Source of the DNA: Promicromonospora sp049532985
Lineage (GTDB): Bacteria > Actinomycetota > Actinomycetes > Actinomycetales > Cellulomonadaceae
Reading direction: 5' to 3'
DNA: 64,000 bases
NCBI RefSeq assembly: GCF_049532985.1
Contig: NZ_CP186693.1
Location: 1,488,001 to 1,552,000 of the forward strand
Shown here: positions 50,192 to 59,966 of the stretch, in pieces
How positions within the stretch are numbered: the stretch's first letter is position 1
How the letters are laid out: each line of letters starts with the position of its first letter
The notes under the pieces: generated by a model
The model's input: only the letters and a program-made list of their open reading frames with translations
Database searches by the model: none
What the model was told of the DNA's origin: nothing
Program-made: the position numbers and the translations under genes

Positions 50192-53100
50192 ATGACGAGC
50201 GAGCATGCTGCCGAGACGAGCCGTGTCCCGCAGGGACGAGAAGCCAGCGGGGCATGGAACCTCGTCCCGCTCACACCCGGGTACCTTGAGGGCGAGCACG
50301 GTGGGTATGTCGCGGCCATTGGGGCTGCTCTCGAGGACGGGCGAATCCGCAACATCGCGCTGTCGGGCAACTATGGCGTCGGCAAGAGCAGCATCCTTCG
50401 GGAGGTCGCGCGAAGGCAGGATGATCGCGTCGTTGAACTCTCCCTGTCGACTCTTGCGCCGATCGAGGCGTCCAAGCTCGATGAGTCGGTGCCCATCCAG
50501 GCGACAACGCCGACCAACCGGATCCAACAGGAAATCGTAAAGCAACTGCTGTACCGGGAAGAGCCAGGCAAGACCCCGGCATCCAGGTTTCGACGCATCG
50601 AGCGATTCCGATGGTGGCGGGCACTCGGGACTGCGGCTCTGCTGGGGCTTGCCGTCGCCGTGGTCTCCTTGCTGACTAGTTGGACAGCACAGATCGCGTC
50701 CGTGTTCACGGCTCTGAGCGACCTCGGCGCCTGGACTCACCTGATCGTCTGGGCAGTAGCCACGCTCGTTGCGCTGACGGTCCGCAGGATGTTCTACGGG
50801 CAACTTCACATCAAGCAGTTCTCAGCAGGCTCGGCGACCGTCACGCTCGACGACAACTCAGTGTCGTACTTCGACCAATACCTCGACGAGATCGTCTATT
50901 TCTTCGACGTGTCAAAGCGCGATGTCGTCATCTTCGAGGACATCGACCGCTTCAACGACTCGCACATCTTTGAGACACTTCGCGCGCTGAACACTTTGCT
51001 CAACGCATCGCCCCAGATCGACAAACCGGTCCGCTTCATCTACGCCATCAAGGACAGCATCTTCGACCGCATCGGTCTGGAAGCAGAAGGTCGAAAAATT
51101 GAACCCGACGTGCTTCAGATGGACGATCCGGCGCAGGCGGAGACGGTACGAGCGAATCGCACGAAATTCTTTGATCTTGTCATTCCGGTGGTTCCGTTTA
51201 TAACGCACCAGAGCGCTCGCAACCTAGTAGTCCAGTTGCTAGGTGATATCGAGCACGATGTCGCGCCCGAACTGCTGGACCTAGCTGCCCAGTACGTCCC
51301 GGACATGCGACTGCTCAAGAATGTCCGTAACGAGTTCGTCGTGTTCCGTGACCGAATCTTCTCGGGTGACGGTAAGCAGCTTAAGCTGAGCGACACGAAC
51401 CTGTTCGCCATGATGCTCTACAAGAGCACGCATCTTACGGACTTCGAGGCGATCCGGATCGGGAAGAGCAAGCTGGACGTTCTCTACCAGCACGGCCGCG
51501 ATCTGGTAGCCGAGAATATCAAGCGGATTGAGGGCGAACGTCGAGTGCTCCGTTACCGGCTAGCACGGATCAACGGGTCGGCGACGCGCAGCGAAAGTCT
51601 CGGGGAAAGACTCCTGGCCCATGTGCAGCGCACCGTGCAAGCAGCTGGCTACCAGCAGCAGGTGGCCAACTACTCTATCGCGCGTACAGCGAAGTCCCTT
51701 GCCGATCTCAAGACCCCCCAGTTTTGGGCAGAGCTTGCCTCTTCGAGTGAGAACACCGTCCTGCAGTGGCGCAACAACTACGGCCAGACCCTGTCCTTCA
51801 CGCGAGAAAGTCTCGCGGCGTCGCTTGGCGATTCACTTGATGCTGAGATCTGGGACGAGGCAGATCGTGAAGCGCTGAATGAGCAGATCGATGCTAAAGC
51901 GGAGGCCATCAAGTTCTTGCGGAGCGCCGACCTCGGGGATCTCATCAAGCGTCCGGAGTTCCTCACCAATTACGAGGGAACCGCGCAGGCCCTCAACGCG
52001 ATTGCGCACGCACTGTTGACACCGGGACTCGCGTACCAACTCATCCGCGCCGGACACATAGACCGCAACTTCACGCTGTACACGTCGACATTCCACGGCG
52101 ATCGCGTTGGCCCAGCCGCGACGAACTTCATCATCCATCACGTTGACCGGGACCTGATGGACGAGCACTTTGAGCTTGCTCCAGAGGATGCGGACGCAGT
52201 TGTCCGGGAACGCGGCAAGAACGCGCTGAAGGAGCCGGCGCTGTACAACATCGCGATTCTTGATCGTCTCCTGGCGACCGATGGCGACGCAGCGAACATC
52301 ATGATCCGCTCCATGGCCACCCTCGGGGAAGCTCAGACGCGGTTCATGCAGGCTTACCTGAACGCGGGGGAGCAGCGTGCGCGATTCGCCGAGCAGTTCA
52401 CAGACGTCTTCCCGCGAGCGCTCGTCTACCTCGTGAACCAGGCCGATTTGGATGACGCCTCACGCCTGGAACTTGTGGGCGTCGCCTTGGCGCACCTCTC
52501 GGCGTCGAAGCAGCGGACGGACACTGGGGTAACTGGGTATCTCTTGGCGAACTATGCCGAACTCACAGCACTCACGTCAGACGCGACTTCACCGGCTCAG
52601 GCCGAACGAATCAGTGCCCTCTTCGCGGATGCGGAGGCCCGCCTGCCTCGTCTGGAACCGCTAGGACGGCAGGTCCGCCCGTCGTTCGTCTCGCGCAACC
52701 TGTACGAGGTCACTCGGGAGAACCTTGTGATCGCCACCGATAGCACGTCAAGCCTGGCGCTGGACGTCATTCGGTCAGCGAACGAGACGGTGTACGACCA
52801 TGTGCTTGAGCACCTGAGCACGTACTTGGACGCCATAGAAGGCGCATCCGCAACGGTTGACGCAAACGAGCAGTTCATCGCGGTGATCGAAGACGTACTT
52901 GGGCAAGGAGCGCCCCGAATTGGTGATGTGATCGAAAGAGCCGCTTCGGATTGTAAGGTCGAGAATCTTGCGGAAGTGCCCGAGGCCGTTTGGCCGACGC
53001 TGGGAGAGCATCAGCGATTCCCGGCCACCCTCAACAACGTCAGCCGGTACGTCACGGTCCATGGCGCGGTTGACGCGCATCTGGCCACGACCTTGACCGC

Positions 53101-53860
53101 CGCTGGCGTGATCACAGAGCCTGAGGCAGCTGACGAGGAGGCCAAGACAGTCGTGGCGATAGCGATCCTGGCCGCGAGGGACCAGCTCTCGTCCGCTGCG
53201 TTGCGCACGGAGCTGGTCGCGAGCCTGAACCTGCGCGACTACCTCGGAACGGATGATGTCGCGGCCGAGTCAGGGGACTTCTTCGCGCTGCTGCTCAAGC
53301 ACAACGTCATCGCGGATGACGCCGACATATACGAGCATCTGGCCGGCACCGACTGGCCGACCCGCGAGGCATTCATCTGCGAGTCGGCGAAGTTCAAGAG
53401 CTACATGACGCCCAGTCTCATTCGGCCCGACCTCGCGGTCCTCCTGGCGAGCGACAAGATCGATCCCGCAATCAAGAGCTTGATTGTCCAGCAGGCCGCG
53501 GAGTACTCGGGGGTCGCCGGGCCCCGAGGCCTGAATGAACTCGCACGATTCGCCACGGGGCACGGGCATGAGCTCCCGCGGGCCGTCGTGGAGAAGATGG
53601 CGCTCGGCGGTGTCGACGCGCGGTACATCGTGCCGCTGCTCGAACCTCACCTTGCCTCGCTTGGCCGCGATCAACTCTTCACGATCCTGCAGGCACTCAG
53701 CGGTGACTACCCCAAGCTGACCGAAGTCGGTCGAGACAAGCCGCGGATCCCGAATACTCATGCCGACCGAGCATTGCTCGAGCACCTCAAGCTGGAGGGC
53801 ATCGTCGGCAAGTACGACGATCTCCAGTCTCCGATCAAGGTGAACAAGAAGTACAAGTGA
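50192..53860 (+). CDS. YobI-like P-loop NTPase (second paralogue)
   Basis: A 1,222-residue protein. ATG 50192 is chosen because it gives an N-terminus matching that of the first paralogue; GTG 50129 is open too. Walker A GNYGVGKSS (59-67); membrane helices near residues 145-170 and 180-200; Walker B VIFEDIDRFND; then RTKFFDLVIPVVPFI and a long helical C-terminal region. The domain order matches the 23689-27378 protein exactly, while surface regions differ, as expected for paralogues adapted to different targets. The gene is alone on its strand. It is more AT-rich than neighbours in places, suggesting transfer. Confidence 0.72.
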   Translation: MTSEHAAETSRVPQGREASGAWNLVPLTPGYLEGEHGGYVAAIGAALEDGRIRNIALSGNYGVGKSSILREVARRQDDRVVELSLSTLAPIEASKLDESVPIQATTPTNRIQQEIVKQLLYREEPGKTPASRFRRIERFRWWRALGTAALLGLAVAVVSLLTSWTAQIASVFTALSDLGAWTHLIVWAVATLVALTVRRMFYGQLHIKQFSAGSATVTLDDNSVSYFDQYLDEIVYFFDVSKRDVVIFEDIDRFNDSHIFETLRALNTLLNASPQIDKPVRFIYAIKDSIFDRIGLEAEGRKIEPDVLQMDDPAQAETVRANRTKFFDLVIPVVPFITHQSARNLVVQLLGDIEHDVAPELLDLAAQYVPDMRLLKNVRNEFVVFRDRIFSGDGKQLKLSDTNLFAMMLYKSTHLTDFEAIRIGKSKLDVLYQHGRDLVAENIKRIEGERRVLRYRLARINGSATRSESLGERLLAHVQRTVQAAGYQQQVANYSIARTAKSLADLKTPQFWAELASSSENTVLQWRNNYGQTLSFTRESLAASLGDSLDAEIWDEADREALNEQIDAKAEAIKFLRSADLGDLIKRPEFLTNYEGTAQALNAIAHALLTPGLAYQLIRAGHIDRNFTLYTSTFHGDRVGPAATNFIIHHVDRDLMDEHFELAPEDADAVVRERGKNALKEPALYNIAILDRLLATDGDAANIMIRSMATLGEAQTRFMQAYLNAGEQRARFAEQFTDVFPRALVYLVNQADLDDASRLELVGVALAHLSASKQRTDTGVTGYLLANYAELTALTSDATSPAQAERISALFADAEARLPRLEPLGRQVRPSFVSRNLYEVTRENLVIATDSTSSLALDVIRSANETVYDHVLEHLSTYLDAIEGASATVDANEQFIAVIEDVLGQGAPRIGDVIERAASDCKVENLAEVPEAVWPTLGEHQRFPATLNNVSRYVTVHGAVDAHLATTLTAAGVITEPEAADEEAKTVVAIAILAARDQLSSAALRTELVASLNLRDYLGTDDVAAESGDFFALLLKHNVIADDADIYEHLAGTDWPTREAFICESAKFKSYMTPSLIRPDLAVLLASDKIDPAIKSLIVQQAAEYSGVAGPRGLNELARFATGHGHELPRAVVEKMALGGVDARYIVPLLEPHLASLGRDQLFTILQALSGDYPKLTEVGRDKPRIPNTHADRALLEHLKLEGIVGKYDDLQSPIKVNKKYK

Positions 53861-54100
53861 AGTAGGGCAACGCTCCACCTGTGCCCCACCCTCTCGCCTG
53901 TCGAGGACTGGCGTCAGACGCGCCAGGTGGTAAACCCTGCAATTCCGGCACACTGACTGCCGCATACGGATGGCGTGCAACGTGAGGCGGTCAAAGTCAC
54001 CCGGCCGCGCAGTAGTCCCGACGTAAGGGTGGCTCGTCGTGCTCTGGACCGGTATGCGGAGTGGGTCGACACCCCACCAGCCACCTACCTGCGTGATCGT
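53861..54100. other. Non-coding gap
   Basis: 240 bases between the second YobI-like gene and the SRPBCC-MBL fusion gene, which converge. Nothing of note seen; no obvious hairpin. Confidence 0.4.
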
Positions 54101-55381
54101 CTAGACCGTTGCCTCTTTCTCTTTGCTGAACTGCGCCGCGGCTGAAGCGGTGAGGGTGTAGGGGTTCCCAAGCTCGGGGTAGCGCTCCAGCATGTGCGAT
54201 ACCAGGGCTTCTTCGGAGTCGGTCTGCGCAGCCGCGGTGTTGAAGTCCCGGAGATACGCGCGGGTCGCGGTGATGAGCGGTGCCGATGCGTCGGACTGAG
54301 CGGCGGGATCCCGGTGGCCGGTGACCACCCAGGACGCATTGAGCTCGTCGACGATGTCGATTGCTGCTTCCCATTCCTTCCGCTTGGTTAAGTCGGTCTG
54401 TGCCAGCCACGGATGAATGCCGTTGTAGATCACGTCGCCTCCGGCGACTGCATCCAGGTCTCGGATGTACACGACACTCGACGGATCGGTGTCGCTCTGT
54501 CCTACCGGGATCGGCACCAACGTGTGTCCTTCGAGATCGATGTGGTCCGATGTCATCGGAGTGGGGCCGACTGCGGTTTCCGGCAGCTGATCTGGGAACA
54601 GCGACCGCCAGTAGGCCAGGTAGCCGTCACTGAGCTGCTCGTCGGCGAAAGGCATGACTTCCGGAAGCGTGACGGCTGTTGCGCCGGGGAACGCGGCAAG
54701 CACAGCTGCGAGGCCGAGGAAGTGGTCGGCGTGGCCGTGCGTGACGTACACGGTTGTGAGGTTCTTACCGCTGGCTCTGATCCAGTCAACGAGTTCAGAG
54801 ACCTCCTTGACTGTGATGAGGGCGTCGATGAGGACTGCATCGGTGATACCTGCGATCAGCGTCGCTGTGCTGGCCGGCCAGGTGGCTGGAGCGGGTGACT
54901 GCCATGCGGGCACTGCTGCGCTGATGGGCTTGTAGTCGCTCACGTAGACGTTCAACGACAGCGGCGAGAGGAGGTCCCCGCCAGCGTTCCGCAGGCACGC
55001 CTCGTACCAACCGGCCATCTGCGAGCGAGCCGCCTCCTCTTCACCGCCGCGAGCGGCGAACTGCGCCGACCAGGTGACCACGCTCCCGTCACCGTCGTCG
55101 TGGACCCGGAGGGTGGCGAGGTAGTCCGCCACGGGAAGGGGACCCGGGTCGGAGAAGGCGAACGTCATCGACCGTGCCGTGGACGTGATGAGCTGCTCGG
55201 TGACGGGCAGAGCACCTCCCTGGAGGTGCACCTCACGAACTCGGCCCTGCTCGAGGTTGTTCACGTGGTCCACGCCGGGCATCCAGGTCACGTCATCGAA
55301 CGTGCCGATGCGCGCCCAGACGTCGGCTGCGGGCTGGTTGAATCGTGCCGCTCGCGCTACGTGAAGACGGGGCAGATCCAT
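54101..55381 (-). CDS. SRPBCC domain fused to metallo-beta-lactamase-fold hydrolase
   Basis: A 426-residue protein. Residues 5-150 are a polyketide-cyclase/START-like SRPBCC domain (VARAARFNQPAADVWARIG). Residues ~170-400 are a metallo-beta-lactamase fold with THGHADHF (His215, His217, Asp219, His220), GGDVIYNG and VVTGHRDP for the remaining ligands. An intact two-metal site is present. It overlaps the flavodoxin-like gene stop (ATGA). A small-molecule detoxification role is likely given the neighbours. A degenerate relative lies at 58825-59817. Confidence 0.82.
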   Translation of the reverse strand: MDLPRLHVARAARFNQPAADVWARIGTFDDVTWMPGVDHVNNLEQGRVREVHLQGGALPVTEQLITSTARSMTFAFSDPGPLPVADYLATLRVHDDGDGSVVTWSAQFAARGGEEEAARSQMAGWYEACLRNAGGDLLSPLSLNVYVSDYKPISAAVPAWQSPAPATWPASTATLIAGITDAVLIDALITVKEVSELVDWIRASGKNLTTVYVTHGHADHFLGLAAVLAAFPGATAVTLPEVMPFADEQLSDGYLAYWRSLFPDQLPETAVGPTPMTSDHIDLEGHTLVPIPVGQSDTDPSSVVYIRDLDAVAGGDVIYNGIHPWLAQTDLTKRKEWEAAIDIVDELNASWVVTGHRDPAAQSDASAPLITATRAYLRDFNTAAAQTDSEEALVSHMLERYPELGNPYTLTASAAAQFSKEKEATV

Positions 55382-56019
55382 CAGGCACTCACCGTCTCGG
55401 TTTCGTCGGCTGTTGCCGAGGCGAGCGTCTGCCGCCCGGCGACATAGATCTGGGTCTGGCGGGCGACCTGGCGTCCCAGGTGCACGGCTGTGGCGATGTC
55501 GGAGCCGTGCATCGCCTCCGGGGCCACGTCGTTGTGTGTTTGGCCTGCCGCTCCTGACCAGAATCCGAGTCGGTTGAGGTCGTCTTCAGCGGCGTCCTGA
55601 AAGTTCCACCCCGCGGCCAGAGCGAGGTTGATCCAGATCATGTGGTGCTGCGCCGCGAACGACTGCAGGAATCCGAGTGTGTTCGACTTGTCGCCGGCCT
55701 TCGATCCTGAGTTGGTGAATCCTGCGGCGAGCTTGTCAGCCCAGGCGCTCTTGAAGAAGCGTCCGCTCGTCAGTTCGGCGAAGCGGTGGAACTCGGCCGA
55801 CGCGCCGCCCATGTAGGTCGGAGCTCCGAAGATGATGGCGTCTGCTGCGTCCAGTGCCGCCCATGCTGCGTCGTCGATCGTGGTGACATCGAGAAGCGTT
55901 ACCGCGCCGCCGCGGTCTTCTGCGCCTTCAGCGACAGCTTCTGCGAGGACCGCTGTGTGGCCGTATCCGGAGTGGTACGCGACCACGATCGACCCGGGTG
56001 TGAGGTTCTCGTCGGTCAT
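55381..56019 (-). CDS. Flavodoxin-like/NAD(P)H:quinone oxidoreductase
   Basis: A 212-residue protein of the flavodoxin fold: VVAYHSGYGHTAVLAEAV is the FMN phosphate loop; IIFGAPTYMGGASAEFHRF is typical of WrbA/NADPH-dependent FMN reductase-like proteins. It would reduce quinones or similar xenobiotics. Coupled to the SRPBCC-MBL fusion gene. Confidence 0.8.
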   Translation of the reverse strand: MTDENLTPGSIVVAYHSGYGHTAVLAEAVAEGAEDRGGAVTLLDVTTIDDAAWAALDAADAIIFGAPTYMGGASAEFHRFAELTSGRFFKSAWADKLAAGFTNSGSKAGDKSNTLGFLQSFAAQHHMIWINLALAAGWNFQDAAEDDLNRLGFWSGAAGQTHNDVAPEAMHGSDIATAVHLGRQVARQTQIYVAGRQTLASATADETETVSA

Positions 56020-56116
56020 GCTTGTCTCTTCTCCTGGGGTGTGATTCGCGCTCGGCAGGAGCGCGATGATCGGAGCGGTTGGGGTGTTCTAGCGACGGGC
56101 ACCGTCGCGTCGTGGC

Positions 56117-56764
56117 TCAGAGGGCTTGCAGGGCTGCGCGGAGCGGCTGGTCACCGGAGGTGACTTCGAACTGGATGCGTCCCGGGTCTGGTCCGACTGC
56201 CAGCTCGAGCAGGATGGCGGCGACGTCGCTGCGCGCGATGCCTTGCCGGGTGACCTGGTCGGCAACCGTGAAGAGCCTGCTGCCTGGCTCGTCGGTCAGT
56301 CCGTCGGGCCGGACGATCACCCAGCCGATGTCGAGCGTGCGCACGAACGCATCCGCGTCCGACTTTGCGTGGCAGTAGACCTGGAACGAGTCCTTCGACG
56401 AGGGGTCGTAGTCGTCGACGCCGGCTCCGGAGAGGATCACCAGGCGAGGTACTCCGCTCTGCTTCGCCGCTTGCGCGAAAAGGATGGCTCCTTCCCGGTC
56501 GACAGCGTTCGTACGTTCGGGGGTGCTGCCGCCGCCGGCGCCCGCTGCGAACACGGCAGCGTCTGCGCCGTGGAGAAGTTCGGTGAGCGCATCGAGGCCG
56601 TCATGTTCCAGGTCGAACACCGCCGCCTGAGCGCCGTCGCGTGCGAGCTCGTCTCGATGGGCTGCGTTGCGGACGAGACTCGTTGGTGTGTGGCCAGCAG
56701 CGACGAGTTGTCGCGCCAAGATTCGGGCCACCTTTCCGTGACCTCCGGCGATGACTACACGCAT
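56117..56764 (-). CDS. NAD(P)-binding protein, atypical SDR/NmrA-like
   Basis: A 215-residue Rossmann protein. MRVVIAGGHGKVARILAR carries the dinucleotide-binding glycines; VFAAGAGGGSTPE and LVILSGAGVDDYD follow the atypical SDR pattern without the YxxxK pair clearly in place. Probably an oxidoreductase or NADPH sensor. Confidence 0.85.
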   Translation of the reverse strand: MRVVIAGGHGKVARILARQLVAAGHTPTSLVRNAAHRDELARDGAQAAVFDLEHDGLDALTELLHGADAAVFAAGAGGGSTPERTNAVDREGAILFAQAAKQSGVPRLVILSGAGVDDYDPSSKDSFQVYCHAKSDADAFVRTLDIGWVIVRPDGLTDEPGSRLFTVADQVTRQGIARSDVAAILLELAVGPDPGRIQFEVTSGDQPLRAALQAL

Positions 56765-56825
56765 GTCCGGTTCCTTTCTCCGAGCCGCTCAGGCACCGCC
56801 GGAGCGTCCAACGCCAATCTGCTGG

Positions 56826-57779
56826 TCACCGTCTTGGCCAAGGGACCAGGGTGAGCGAACGCACGGCGACGGCCCCGATGGTGAGGGTGGCGCCCAGGAG
56901 TACCAGCCACGAGGCCGCCGATCCGAAGGTCCCGCCGGTCGCCGTCGTGAGCAGACGGATCGAGTACGTCGCGCTGGCGGCGACGGTGAAGGTCGTAGCC
57001 CAGAAGCCGATCACGAACGGTGTGCGTGCGTACATCGGCAGCAGGAACAGGTGTGGCAGCAGCAGCGCGATCATGAGCGCTGCGAATACGGTGTCGGCCG
57101 TGGAGAGCTGACCGTCGGAGATTGCCCACCACGCGTTGCCTGCCACAGCCGGGGGTGCGGAGAAGATCGCGATGGTCGGGAACAGCGCGGGTGGGACCGG
57201 GGGCCCGGTGATGTAGCGCACGAGGAGCACGCTGGCGATCAACATCCAGAACATGATCCCGACCGCGAGCAGGCCGATCGCGACGTCGCGGTGCCCGATC
57301 GTCGCGAGGGACTGCGCGGTGATCAGGCTGGCCGCGACGGTGGGCAACAGGTACCCGCCATGGATCGCGGCGGGGGCGCGCGGCTGCGACAGCACGGACG
57401 AGACGAACCACGCCCCGAGCGCAGCGGACAGGGCGAGCATGACCCACACCGCGATGCCGGACGCGACGGGGTACCACTGGAACAGGTGTGCCGCAAGGAG
57501 CGAGCCGACAGCGGGGACGAGGGATGCGAACGGACCGAACACGGGGTGGCGCAGGTCGCCTGCGATGGCCCGCAGGCCACCGGGGCGGCGCAGGTAGACG
57601 ACCGTGATGATTCCCCAGGCCAGCGCCGCCGCCGCCCAGAGTGTCTCGCCGACCGCCGTCGGGGCGCCGAGCAGCTGGCCGGACGTGGTCCAGGTTCCCG
57701 CGAGGCCGGCGGTGCCGAACGCGATGCCGAAGAAGTTCAAGGGAAGCCTGCGAGTGCCGGGCTCGGTCGTAGTCATCAT
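56826..57779 (-). CDS. TehA/SLAC1-family transporter
   Basis: A 317-residue membrane protein with about ten hydrophobic segments. GGAGGTC precedes the ATG at 57779. GPFASLVPAVGS, FHGGYLLPTVAA-like and FPTIAIFSAPPAVAGNAW segments match the voltage-dependent anion channel (SLAC1/TehA) family, which handles malate, tellurite or other anions. Same strand as the NAD(P)-binding gene. Confidence 0.75.
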   Translation of the reverse strand: MMTTTEPGTRRLPLNFFGIAFGTAGLAGTWTTSGQLLGAPTAVGETLWAAAALAWGIITVVYLRRPGGLRAIAGDLRHPVFGPFASLVPAVGSLLAAHLFQWYPVASGIAVWVMLALSAALGAWFVSSVLSQPRAPAAIHGGYLLPTVAASLITAQSLATIGHRDVAIGLLAVGIMFWMLIASVLLVRYITGPPVPPALFPTIAIFSAPPAVAGNAWWAISDGQLSTADTVFAALMIALLLPHLFLLPMYARTPFVIGFWATTFTVAASATYSIRLLTTATGGTFGSAASWLVLLGATLTIGAVAVRSLTLVPWPRR

Positions 57780-57890
57780 GACCTCCGGGGGTCGGGAGCT
57801 GAGGGGTGCGCGAGTGTCGGCGGGGCTACCTGTCACAGGGCCGGGCGCGTGCCTTTTGCCGCAGCGCCGGACCCTGTGGCGGTACTGAGG

Positions 57891-58709
57891 TCAGAGCCGA
57901 ATCCAGTCGAGGATGTCCTGGTCGAGCTGCGCCCGGAAGTCGCCGTGGATGCCGTGCGGAGCGCCCGGGTAGGTCTTCAGGGTGCCGTTCTGCACGAGGT
58001 CGATCGCGCGGCGGGCGGCCGCTTCGATCGGGACGATCTGGTCGTCCTCGCCGTGCGCGATGAGGATCGGGACGGTGAGCGACTTGAGGTCGTCTGTCTG
58101 GTCGGTCTCGCTGAACGCCTTGACGCAGTCGTAGGCGGCGGACAGGTTCACCAGCTGGCCCTGACGCCAGAAGTCGAGCTTGGCACCGTAGGAGACGTCG
58201 CGGCCGTGGTTCGCACCGAAGAAGCTCTCGGCGAGGTCGAGCCAGAACTGGGATGCGTCGCTGAGCACACCCGCGCGGATGCCGTCGAACACGTCGATCG
58301 GAGTCCCGCCCGGGTTGTTCTCGTTCAGGACCATGATCGGGGGGATGGCACCGGCCGTGACGACCTTGGCCACGCGGCCGTTCGCGTAGCGCGACGCGTA
58401 CCTCACGACCTCGCCACCGCCGGTGGAGTGGCCCACGACGATGGCGTCGTGCAGCTCGAGCGTGTCGACGAGGAGCGCCAGGTCCTGTGCGTACTGGTCG
58501 ATGGTGTGGCCCTCGGCGGTCTTGCTCGACCGGCCGTGCCCGCGGCGGTCGTGGGCGATCGTGCGGTAGCCGTGGTCGCTGAAGAACTTCAGCTCGGGCT
58601 GCCAGGCGTCGGAGCTCAGCGGCCAGCCATGGCTGAAGACGATCGGCTGCCCCTCGCCCTGCTCGGTGTAGTAGATGTCGACGCCATCGGGGGTGGTGAT
58701 GTAGGCCAT
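57891..58709 (-). CDS. Alpha/beta hydrolase, non-heme chloroperoxidase-like
   Basis: A 272-residue protein. FSHGWPLSSDAW (oxyanion region), GHSTGGG with the nucleophilic Ser, IAHGEDDQIVP with the Asp, and GAPHGIHGD with the His. This combination is typical of the bacterial non-heme chloroperoxidase/perhydrolase group. A palindrome lies ~80 bases upstream. Confidence 0.87.
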   Translation of the reverse strand: MAYITTPDGVDIYYTEQGEGQPIVFSHGWPLSSDAWQPELKFFSDHGYRTIAHDRRGHGRSSKTAEGHTIDQYAQDLALLVDTLELHDAIVVGHSTGGGEVVRYASRYANGRVAKVVTAGAIPPIMVLNENNPGGTPIDVFDGIRAGVLSDASQFWLDLAESFFGANHGRDVSYGAKLDFWRQGQLVNLSAAYDCVKAFSETDQTDDLKSLTVPILIAHGEDDQIVPIEAAARRAIDLVQNGTLKTYPGAPHGIHGDFRAQLDQDILDWIRL

Positions 58710-58789
58710 GGTTGCTCCTGGGAACGAGGCGGTGCGTCAGGGATTGCCCTGACCGGCTCGAAACTACGAACTGCCCGCCTGGCTGCGCG

Positions 58790-58806
58790 TGTCCCCAACG
58801 GGGACA
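58790..58806. promoter_or_regulatory. TGTCCCC-AAC-GGGGACA palindrome
   Basis: Two perfect 7-base arms with a 3-base centre, ~80 bases upstream of the alpha/beta hydrolase gene at 58709. TGTCCC half-sites recur near 60815, before the second hydrolase. The MmyB-type XRE regulator at 59967 is the likely binder. Confidence 0.45.
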
Positions 58807-58824
58807 GGCTCCGGGGCCGCCGCA

Positions 58825-59817
58825 TCACATGGTCGGCTGTGTGTCGGGGCCTGTCAGGTAGCGACGCAGTGATGCCACCTGAGGCCCGGTGGCATCGCTG
58901 CGGGTGCCGGGAGCGCGATGCCGGGTAACGGTCCACGCCGGGCGCAGCGCCTGCAGCAGGTCCAGCGAACGGTTCCAGGCCCGTCGCGCCGCGGCATCGA
59001 CCCCCTCGAGCCGCGCACGGACGCCGTTGCTCACGAGATCCCCGCAGAATGCGGCATCCAGATCGCGCACCGACACGAACGCGGCCCGGCGTCCGGCGAT
59101 CTCGCCGAGGTCGAACAGCCGCAGCTCGTGGCCCTCCAGGTCCAGCCCTGTGACTGCGGGCGCCGCGACGACGCCTGCCTCCGGGAACGCACGCAGCACG
59201 GTTCGCAAGCCCGGAGTACTGCCTCCCGGCAGAACGATCACACCGGTCAGCTGCTTGCCCTTCGACCGGATCCAGGCCGCGAGATCCTCCGCCTCGACGG
59301 TGGCGGACGGGGCGTCCACGAGGACGGCGTCCCGCGCCCCGGCGACGAGCGTCGCCGTCCGGGCGCCGCCCAGCCAGATCTCCATGGTCAGCGGGGCCAG
59401 CAACGTGCCGCCGGCGAGCTGCAGGCGACGCTCGAGCCAGGCGCCGACATGGTCACGGGCCTCCTGGCCGTTGTCGCTCACCAGCTCGGCCGACCACGTC
59501 ACGCGGCTGCAGCCGTCGGGCTCGGCGGAGACACGGACAACGCCGTCCAAGTCGTCACGGGCGGATCCGCCCGGCACTCGTGCCTGGTACGCGACCAGGC
59601 CGGACTCACGGCGGGTGATGGACTCCACGGCACCGAACCGGTTGCCGCCGAAGCCCACGAGCCGAGACCCTGGCGGATCCATCGGCGTGACCTCGACCAG
59701 GTCGGCAAGAGTGCTCAGGTCGTCAAGCGTTTCAAACCGCGACCAGACACTGATCGCAGGCTCCCGGAACAGCGCTGCCCGCGCCACGTGGGCGCGACGG
59801 ACAGCAGCCGACGTCAC
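58825..59817 (-). CDS. SRPBCC domain fused to degenerate metallo-beta-lactamase fold
   Basis: A 330-residue protein. GTG at 59817 follows GGGAGGGAAG. The SRPBCC part is close to that at 54101-55381 (VARAALFREPAISVWSRFE). In the MBL part the THGHADHF motif has become VLPGGSTPG, while FCGDLVSNG and TRHRAPG keep their Asp and His. It cannot bind the usual metal pair, so it may act as a binding or regulatory protein. It is divergent from the XRE regulator. Confidence 0.75.
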   Translation of the reverse strand: MTSAAVRRAHVARAALFREPAISVWSRFETLDDLSTLADLVEVTPMDPPGSRLVGFGGNRFGAVESITRRESGLVAYQARVPGGSARDDLDGVVRVSAEPDGCSRVTWSAELVSDNGQEARDHVGAWLERRLQLAGGTLLAPLTMEIWLGGARTATLVAGARDAVLVDAPSATVEAEDLAAWIRSKGKQLTGVIVLPGGSTPGLRTVLRAFPEAGVVAAPAVTGLDLEGHELRLFDLGEIAGRRAAFVSVRDLDAAFCGDLVSNGVRARLEGVDAAARRAWNRSLDLLQALRPAWTVTRHRAPGTRSDATGPQVASLRRYLTGPDTQPTM

Positions 59818-59966
59818 TGGTGCTTCCCTCCCGGTCGCCCGAGGCTCCGGCGACCCCACCGACCGTAGACTGGTGGCCCGGGCCGAGGGTGGCCCTGTCG
59901 CGGACAGGCAGCTCGTCGTGGAGCTGCGGTCCTGGCCGGACTCACCTCGAGGGAAAGGACTCGCAC

